A stretch of 64,000 bases of DNA from Clostridiales bacterium (GTDB taxonomy: Bacteria > Bacillota > Clostridia > Oscillospirales > Oscillospiraceae), in assembly GCA_019415645.1 (NCBI GenBank), contig DXYV01000005.1, forward strand, positions 58,316 to 122,315. The letters are read 5' to 3'. Within the stretch, counting starts at the first letter, position 1, and each line of letters opens with the position of its first letter. Under the pieces are notes generated by a model, which worked only from the letters and a program-made list of their open reading frames with translations, had not been told where the DNA came from and made no database searches. Below, in pieces: positions 59,494 to 64,000 of the stretch. A program made the position numbers and the translations under genes.

Positions 59494-60432
59494 ATGCTGA
59501 TCAGCGCCAGCCGGCGGACAGATATTCCGACCTATTACGCGCCGTGGTTCCGGCGGCGGATCGAGGCGGGCTACGTCCTGGTGCGTAATCCCAGAGACCC
59601 GCGCCAGGTCAGCCGAATCGACCTGCGTCCGGAAGTGGTGGATGGGATTGTGTTCTGGACCAAAAACCCCATTCCGCTTCTGCCGGAGCTGGATGCGCTG
59701 CGGGCGTATTGCTATGTGTTTCAATTCACACTGACCGCCTATGGCAGAGATGTGGAACCCAACCTGCCGCCCAAGGGAAAGGTCCTGGTGCCCGCGTTCC
59801 AGCGCCTGGCGGACCAGATCGGCCCGGACCGGGTCCTTTGGCGGTACGACCCCATCTTCCTGAGCCGCACCTATACGCCGGAGTACCATCTGCGCTATTT
59901 TGCGGTGCTGGCCCGGCGGCTGAGCGGCTATACCAGGCAGTGTACCATCAGCTTTCTGGACCAGTATCCCAATACGGTGCGGAATATGGCCGGATTGGGC
60001 CTGCGCCCCTTTCCCACGGAGGAGAAGCTGTGCCTGGCCAAGGCCCTGGCGGAGATTGCCGCGGGCTGCGGGATTCGCATGACTGCCTGCGCGGAGCCGC
60101 TGGACCTGACGGGCTGTGGAATCGATCCAGCGCACTGTGTGGACGCGGCGCTGTTCGAACGCCTGCTGGGCTGCGAGCTGGAACTTGCGCGGGACCGGGG
60201 CCAGCGCCCCGCCTGCGGCTGCGCGGCCAGTGTGGACATCGGAGCCTATCACACCTGCGGCAATGGCTGCCGCTATTGTTACGCAAATGACAGCCGGCCA
60301 GGCATAGCCGCCCCGGTTAGGGGCCATGCGCCCGATTCGCCGCTGCTGGTGGGCGGTCTGGAGCCGGGGGACGTGGTGACCGAGCGCCGGGCGGAATCGA
60401 GCCGGAGCGGTCAGCTGCGGCTGGGAGACTAG
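59494..60432 (+). CDS. DUF1848 family protein
   Basis: 312 residues from the ATG at 59494, behind GGGGAAAGGGG. Begins LISASRRTDIPTYYAPWF, VFWTKNP follows and the C-terminal CGCAASVDIGAYHTCGNG with CRYCYAN supplies a cysteine cluster. The family resembles the Fe-S/radical-SAM-like spore-photoproduct-lyase neighbourhood in fold but has no established function. Confidence 0.9.
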   Translation: MLISASRRTDIPTYYAPWFRRRIEAGYVLVRNPRDPRQVSRIDLRPEVVDGIVFWTKNPIPLLPELDALRAYCYVFQFTLTAYGRDVEPNLPPKGKVLVPAFQRLADQIGPDRVLWRYDPIFLSRTYTPEYHLRYFAVLARRLSGYTRQCTISFLDQYPNTVRNMAGLGLRPFPTEEKLCLAKALAEIAAGCGIRMTACAEPLDLTGCGIDPAHCVDAALFERLLGCELELARDRGQRPACGCAASVDIGAYHTCGNGCRYCYANDSRPGIAAPVRGHAPDSPLLVGGLEPGDVVTERRAESSRSGQLRLGD

Positions 60433-60474
60433 GCCGGGCGCGCAGCGTGTCCGGCGATCTGGAAGGAGTCCTGT

Positions 60475-61605
60475 ATGAACGAAAAAGAAGTGGCGGAGCT
60501 CCGCCGCCGGTTCCGGCCGGAAAAGAGCAGCATCACCCATATCCGGGGCTGTTACGTCAACGAGCGGGGCGGAATCGTCGCCCAGTTTGATCAGTCCCTG
60601 GCCCTAACCACCCAGGATGAGACGGAAAAATTCCTGACTCTGCTCAAGCGGACCCTGTCAGGCTCCCTGGGCAAAAATTTGCTGGACATCTCCTTTACCA
60701 CCCAACAGGTGGTGGACAGTGAGGAGCACCGCCTGCTGATGGCGCTGCGGGATTCCGCCCTGAAGGATGAGGAGGCCCTTCAGGCCTTCTTTGAGCGGGT
60801 GATCCAGTCCCTCCAACTGGAGGAGCACTATCTCATTCTGCTGGCCCACGACGCCTATGACGTGCCCTACCGCTCCAAAGACGATACACGGCAGGACGAC
60901 GCCTCTGACGAGGTCTACTCTTACATCCTGTGCAGCATCTGCCCGGTAAAGCAGACCAAGCCGGCGCTGAGCTACTATGTCTACGAGAATGAGTTCCACA
61001 ACCGGGCGGCGGACTGGCTGGTCTCCCCGCCGGAGGTGGGCTTCCTCTTCCCGGCCTTTGACGACCGGAGCACCAATCTTTACAACGCGCTGTACTATAC
61101 CCGGGATACGGCGGAAAACCACCCGGAGCTGATCGACGCGCTGTTCAAGTGTCAGGCGCCCATGCCGGCGGCCGAGCAGAAGGAGACCTTTCAGGACATC
61201 CTCAGCGACACCCTCTCCGACGATGGCTGCTACCAGGTGGTCCAGGCGGTCCACGAGCAGCTGTGCGACATGATCGAGACCCACAAGGCCAACCATGAGA
61301 GCGAGCCCCTGACCTTGTCCAAAGGGGCGGTCAAGGGTGTGCTGCGCTCCTGCGGCGTAGCGCAGACCCGTATGGAGACCTTTGAGCAGCGGTATGACGA
61401 CGCCTTTGGCGCAGAGACCGCTCTGAACCCCAAAAATCTGGTGGATGCCAAGCAGCTGGAGCTGCGCACCCCCGATGTGACCATCCAGGTCAACCCACAG
61501 CGCAGCGAGCTGGTGGAGACCCGGGTCATTGACGGGACCAAATATATTCTGATTCGCGCCGACGAGGGCGTGGAAGTCAACGGCGTGGCGATTCAGATCC
61601 GCTGA
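60475..61605 (+). CDS. DUF4317 family protein
   Basis: 376 residues behind GGAAGGAG. Begins with a RRRFRPEKSSITHIRGCYVN segment characteristic of DUF4317, a family restricted mainly to Clostridia. No catalytic motif is recognisable; no membrane segment or signal peptide. Function unknown. Confidence 0.88.
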   Translation: MNEKEVAELRRRFRPEKSSITHIRGCYVNERGGIVAQFDQSLALTTQDETEKFLTLLKRTLSGSLGKNLLDISFTTQQVVDSEEHRLLMALRDSALKDEEALQAFFERVIQSLQLEEHYLILLAHDAYDVPYRSKDDTRQDDASDEVYSYILCSICPVKQTKPALSYYVYENEFHNRAADWLVSPPEVGFLFPAFDDRSTNLYNALYYTRDTAENHPELIDALFKCQAPMPAAEQKETFQDILSDTLSDDGCYQVVQAVHEQLCDMIETHKANHESEPLTLSKGAVKGVLRSCGVAQTRMETFEQRYDDAFGAETALNPKNLVDAKQLELRTPDVTIQVNPQRSELVETRVIDGTKYILIRADEGVEVNGVAIQIR

Positions 61606-61622
61606 GCCGCGGAGTTCGTCAA

Positions 61623-61652
61623 CTGGGGAGAGGGCAGACGCCCTCTCCCCAG
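61623..61652 (+). terminator. Terminator-like hairpin after DUF4317
   Basis: CTGGGGAGAGGGC (61623-61635) pairs with GCCCTCTCCCCAG (61640-61652), followed by ATTCTTTC. Confidence 0.7.
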
Positions 61653-61748
61653 ATTCTTTCCCATTCTTTACAAAAGAGACATGAAATAATGAAAGACAGA
61701 TGATATAATCATAATAACGAAAATAAGATTGGAGAAGGAAGTGGTTTC

Positions 61749-62816
61749 ATGGGACGTATTTATCTGGTCACAGGGGCGGCCGGACACCTCGGGAACACCC
61801 TGCTTCGTCTGCTGCACCGGCGGGGCGAGCAGGTCCGGGCCCTGGCACTGCCCGGGGAGCCCATCGGGCATCTGGAATCCCTGGGGGCCCGGTGGTATCG
61901 GGGCGATGTGCGGGACCCGGCCACACTGGAGGAATTTTTGGACCTGCCCGCAGGGGAGACCGGAATCGTGCTCCACTGCGCGGGTATTGTTTCCACCACG
62001 GCCAGGGAGGACAGCCGCCTCTATGGCGTGAATGTGGAGGGCACGCGCAACGTGGGGGAACTGTGCCTGCAAAAGGGGCTGACCATGGTGCATGTCAGCA
62101 GTGTACATGCCCTGCCCACCGGCGTGCCCGGTATGCCCATTCAGGAGCGGTATGATTTTGACCCGGCGCAGGTCTCCGGAGCGTATGCCAAGAGCAAGGC
62201 GGCGGCCACTGCCGCGCTGCTGGAGCTGGCAGACCAGGGGCTGGATGTACGGGTGGTTCACCCGTCGGGAATCTTGGGCCCCTATGACTTTGGAAAGGGG
62301 CACCTTACCCAGCTGGTGCTGAGTTACCTCAACGGCGGCCTCACCGCCTGCGTGGAGGGCGGCTATGATTTCGTGGACGTGCGCGACGTGGCGGCCGGTG
62401 TCGTGGCCGCCGCCGAACAGGGGCGGGCAGGGGAATGCTATATTTTGTCCGGACATTTCGTGCGGATTCAGGATGCCCTGAACGAGGTGAGCCGGGCCAG
62501 CGGGCACAAACCGATTCACCGGATTTTACCTATGTGGTTCGCAAAAGGGACCGCTCCCCTGGCGGAATGTTATTACAAATTGTTGAAACAGCCGCCGCTT
62601 TACTCTTCGTATTCGCTTGAGGTGCTGACCTCCAACGGATTGTTTGACTGCACGAAGGCACGGCGGGAGTTAGGCTATGCGCCCCGCCCCTTTGCGCGGA
62701 CGGTGGAGGATACTGTACGCTGGCTGGCCAGCCAGGGACGGATTCGGCGGCCGCTGACCGAGCGGAAGGAGTCGGCGCTGAGCCGAAGGGTTCTCGTCAA
62801 GCGGGAAGAAAATTGA
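61749..62816 (+). CDS. NAD-dependent epimerase/dehydratase (extended SDR)
   Basis: 355 residues behind GGAGAAGGAAG. VTGAAGHLGNTLL is the nucleotide-binding loop, VHVSSVHAL holds the catalytic Ser and YAKSK the Tyr-Lys pair. PSGILGPYD and DVRDVAAGV are typical of dihydroflavonol-reductase-like SDRs. The substrate is unknown. A TATAAT at 61704-61709 could be its -10 element. Confidence 0.92.
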   Translation: MGRIYLVTGAAGHLGNTLLRLLHRRGEQVRALALPGEPIGHLESLGARWYRGDVRDPATLEEFLDLPAGETGIVLHCAGIVSTTAREDSRLYGVNVEGTRNVGELCLQKGLTMVHVSSVHALPTGVPGMPIQERYDFDPAQVSGAYAKSKAAATAALLELADQGLDVRVVHPSGILGPYDFGKGHLTQLVLSYLNGGLTACVEGGYDFVDVRDVAAGVVAAAEQGRAGECYILSGHFVRIQDALNEVSRASGHKPIHRILPMWFAKGTAPLAECYYKLLKQPPLYSSYSLEVLTSNGLFDCTKARRELGYAPRPFARTVEDTVRWLASQGRIRRPLTERKESALSRRVLVKREEN

Positions 62817-62839
62817 GGGAAGACGACGGCGTTTTCCTC

Positions 62840-62868
62840 TTGCCAAACCGAAAAAAGTCGTGTATAAT
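62840..62868 (+). promoter_or_regulatory. Promoter of the tRNA-Leu gene
   Basis: TTGCCA (62840-62845), 17-base spacer, TATAAT (62863-62868), 16 bases before the mature tRNA 5' end. Confidence 0.8.
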
Positions 62869-62884
62869 ACCATTTGTTCCATCT

Positions 62885-62971
62885 GCCGGTGTGATGGAAT
62901 TGGTAGACGTAGTGGACTCAAAATCCACCGGTGGCGACACCGTGCCGGTTCGAGTCCGGCCACCGGCACCA
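62885..62971 (+). tRNA. tRNA-Leu (anticodon CAA)
   Basis: 87 bases with encoded CCA. Acceptor GCCGGTG (62885-62891) pairs with CACCGGC (62961-62967). Anticodon arm GTGGA-CTCAAAA-TCCAC gives anticodon CAA, reading UUG. A long variable arm (class II) and GGTTCGAGTCC T-arm are present, as expected for leucine tRNA. Confidence 0.96.
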
Positions 62972-62972
62972 C

Positions 62973-63010
62973 GTCGGAGCAAGCTATGTATCGCTTGCTC
63001 CGACTTTTTT
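62973..63010 (+). terminator. Rho-independent terminator of tRNA-Leu
   Basis: GTCGGAGCAAGC (62973-62984) pairs with GCTTGCTCCGAC (62993-63004), followed by six T. Confidence 0.92.
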
Positions 63011-63185
63011 AAAGTCAGAGCGCGCTCACGCCGCTACTCCTCCTTTCCAAATCGCAACCGCTTACGCTGGGTTGCGATTTGGGTCCGCTGCTTTGCGGCG
63101 GATTTGTCCCGTTACGGAGAAATATCGATTTTAACCGTCCCTTCCAGCTCGTCGCAAGCGATAAATCGCTTGCGACGAGCTTTTT
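63011..63185. other. Palindromic intergenic module with a second strong terminator hairpin
   Basis: No gene. A hairpin CCAAATCGCAACC...GGTTGCGATTTGG (about 63045-63090) has CGCTTACGCTGG at its tip. Then AGCTCGTCGCAAGCGAT (63146-63162) pairs with ATCGCTTGCGACGAGCT (63165-63181) and is followed by a T-run, a clear terminator-type structure although no gene precedes it. Confidence 0.6.
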
Positions 63186-63199
63186 ATTGGGTAGGGAAA

Positions 63200-63434
63200 C
63201 CACCGGCTCTGCCGGTGGAGGTGCCCCGTAAAAAAGCTTTAGCTTCAAGCATCGAGCGAAGCGAGCTGCTAACAGCAAATTATCAGTGAAGAAAGACTTT
63301 CGTTAGAACAGCGGTTGCCCGTTTACGGGCTGCGGGGCAAATGATGCGAGTGAAATAAAATTCAGTGCGTCTTGAGACGCATGCCGGTAATAGGCCCTTA
63401 TAGGGCCAACTCAAGCCACCGGCTTAGCCGGTGG
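63200..63434. mobile_element. Candidate IS200/IS605-derived MITE
   Basis: 235 bases bounded by two identical hairpins CCACCGGC-NNN-GCCGGTGG (63200-63218 and 63416-63434), with further small hairpins inside (GCGTCTTGAGACGC; TAGGCCCTTATAGGGCC) and no coding frame. Hairpins near both ends and no inverted terminal repeats fit a non-autonomous relative of IS200/IS605 elements, which use end hairpins as transposase binding sites. The intact neighbour element has the same hairpin. Confidence 0.5.
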
Positions 63435-63453
63435 TTATGACTGTAAAAGAAAA

Positions 63454-63472
63454 CCACCGGCAATGCCGGTGG
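63454..63472 (+). repeat. Third copy of the CCACCGGC hairpin, probable left-end hairpin of the IS
   Basis: CCACCGGC (63454-63461), AAT, GCCGGTGG (63465-63472). About 100 bases ahead of the transposase gene, where IS200/IS605 elements carry the hairpin bound by TnpA. Confidence 0.65.
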
Positions 63473-63504
63473 ATCCAAAAAGCTTAAGCTATGCGAAAAG
63501 AGTA

Positions 63505-63561
63505 TCCTCCTTTGGTAGAATAGTGGAGGTCTGCCAACCGCCAGAAAGAACCAAAGGAGGA
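63505..63561 (+). promoter_or_regulatory. Inverted repeat that can hide the transposase ribosome binding site
   Basis: TCCTCCTTTGGT (63505-63516) is perfectly complementary to ACCAAAGGAGGA (63550-63561), which contains the Shine-Dalgarno sequence of the transposase. In the mRNA the stem would block ribosome entry, the same type of control known for the IS200 tnpA leader. Confidence 0.8.
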
Positions 63562-63572
63562 ATCAAGTCCAG

Positions 63573-64000
63573 ATGAAACTTGATGTATCGAGTTTAGCAC
63601 ACACGAAGTGGGAATGCAAATATCATATCGTATTTGCTCCCAAATACCGTAGACAGGTGATATATGGAAAGATCAAACAGGATATAGGGCAAATGCTGAG
63701 GAAATTGTGTGAGTACAAGGGGATAGAAATAATAGAGGCAGAGGCATGCAAAGATCATATTCACATGTTGGTAAGTATCCCACCCAAGTACAGTGTTTCA
63801 CAGATTATGGGGTACTTAAAAGGGAAAAGCAGTCTGATGATCTATGAAAAGTATGCGAACATGAAATATAAATATGGGAACCGACATTTCTGGTGTAGGG
63901 GGTATTATGTGAGTACAGTTGGACGAAATCGGCGTGCAATAGAACAATACATCAGGAATCAATTACAAGAGGATTATACAGACGACCAAATGAGTATCAA
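63573..64000 (+). CDS. tnpA: IS200/IS605-type Y1 transposase TnpA, partial (runs off window)
   Basis: 142 residues visible from the ATG at 63573, 12 bases behind AAAGGAGG; the stop lies beyond the window. YHIVFAPKYRRQV is the family start, CKDHIHMLV carries the HxH-type metal pair (His-Ile-His), and the nucleophilic Tyr lies in the NRRAIEQYIRNQ helix. The full family length is about 130-155 residues, so only the last few are missing. It is a single-strand transposase that works through end hairpins. Confidence 0.95.
   Translation, partial: MKLDVSSLAHTKWECKYHIVFAPKYRRQVIYGKIKQDIGQMLRKLCEYKGIEIIEAEACKDHIHMLVSIPPKYSVSQIMGYLKGKSSLMIYEKYANMKYKYGNRHFWCRGYYVSTVGRNRRAIEQYIRNQLQEDYTDDQMSI

Overview
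The window looks like a chromosomal segment of a GC-rich, anaerobic, gut-type Firmicute, probably Oscillospiraceae (Flavonifractor/Lawsonibacter-like). This is an inference from gene content (DUF4317, the radical-SAM/uracil-glycosylase DNA-repair pair, MurQ/AnmK, formate/oxalate carriers, many GTG/TTG starts behind strong GGAGG sites), not from a database match.

Bases 1 to about 9,550 are the right part of an integrative mobilizable element of visibly lower GC. It carries a leftward pair (an unrecognised protein cut by the window edge, and a 1012-residue protein with the catalytic motif of double-psi beta-barrel RNA polymerases), a RepA-like AAA ATPase, a palindrome-rich probable oriT, MobC, a MOBP-type relaxase with a second gene nested in another frame, a 56-residue protein and a large serine recombinase next to the element end. 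The polymerase-like gene and its partner are one of the two strongest candidates for something undescribed.

Bases 9.6 to 28.1 kb hold a metabolic island between a LysR regulator and a terminator: a GntP-like permease, two paralogous flavodoxin-like proteins, three paralogous double-hotdog (MaoC/FAS1-dehydratase-like) proteins, an AraC regulator, a complete peptide-type ABC importer and an old-yellow-enzyme-type reductase. There is no CoA ligase or CoA transferase. The repeated flavodoxin plus hotdog pairing is the second strong candidate for an undescribed pathway. A formate/nitrite channel and an oxalate/formate-type antiporter follow on the other strand.

Bases 30.4 to 48.7 kb are mostly ordinary chromosome: hexokinase and lipase-like hydrolase, a secreted SLH-anchored S41 protease with a VanX-like dipeptidase, GrpB, the radical-SAM/UDG repair pair behind a near-consensus promoter, a TrpXYZ-type ABC importer, TagA/WecG glycosyltransferase, Tmk, DJ-1, formyl-THF cyclo-ligase, a tiny cysteine-rich membrane protein, MltG, a U32 peptidase and an amidohydrolase.

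Bases 48.8 to 59.4 kb look like a cell-wall fragment scavenging locus: serine hydrolase, oligopeptide-type ABC importer, RpiR-family regulator, MurQ, AnmK and an acetyltransferase. The end of the window carries DUF1848, DUF4317, an SDR-type epimerase, tRNA-Leu(CAA), a palindrome-rich stretch and the start of an IS200/IS605 transposase whose ribosome binding site lies in an inverted repeat.
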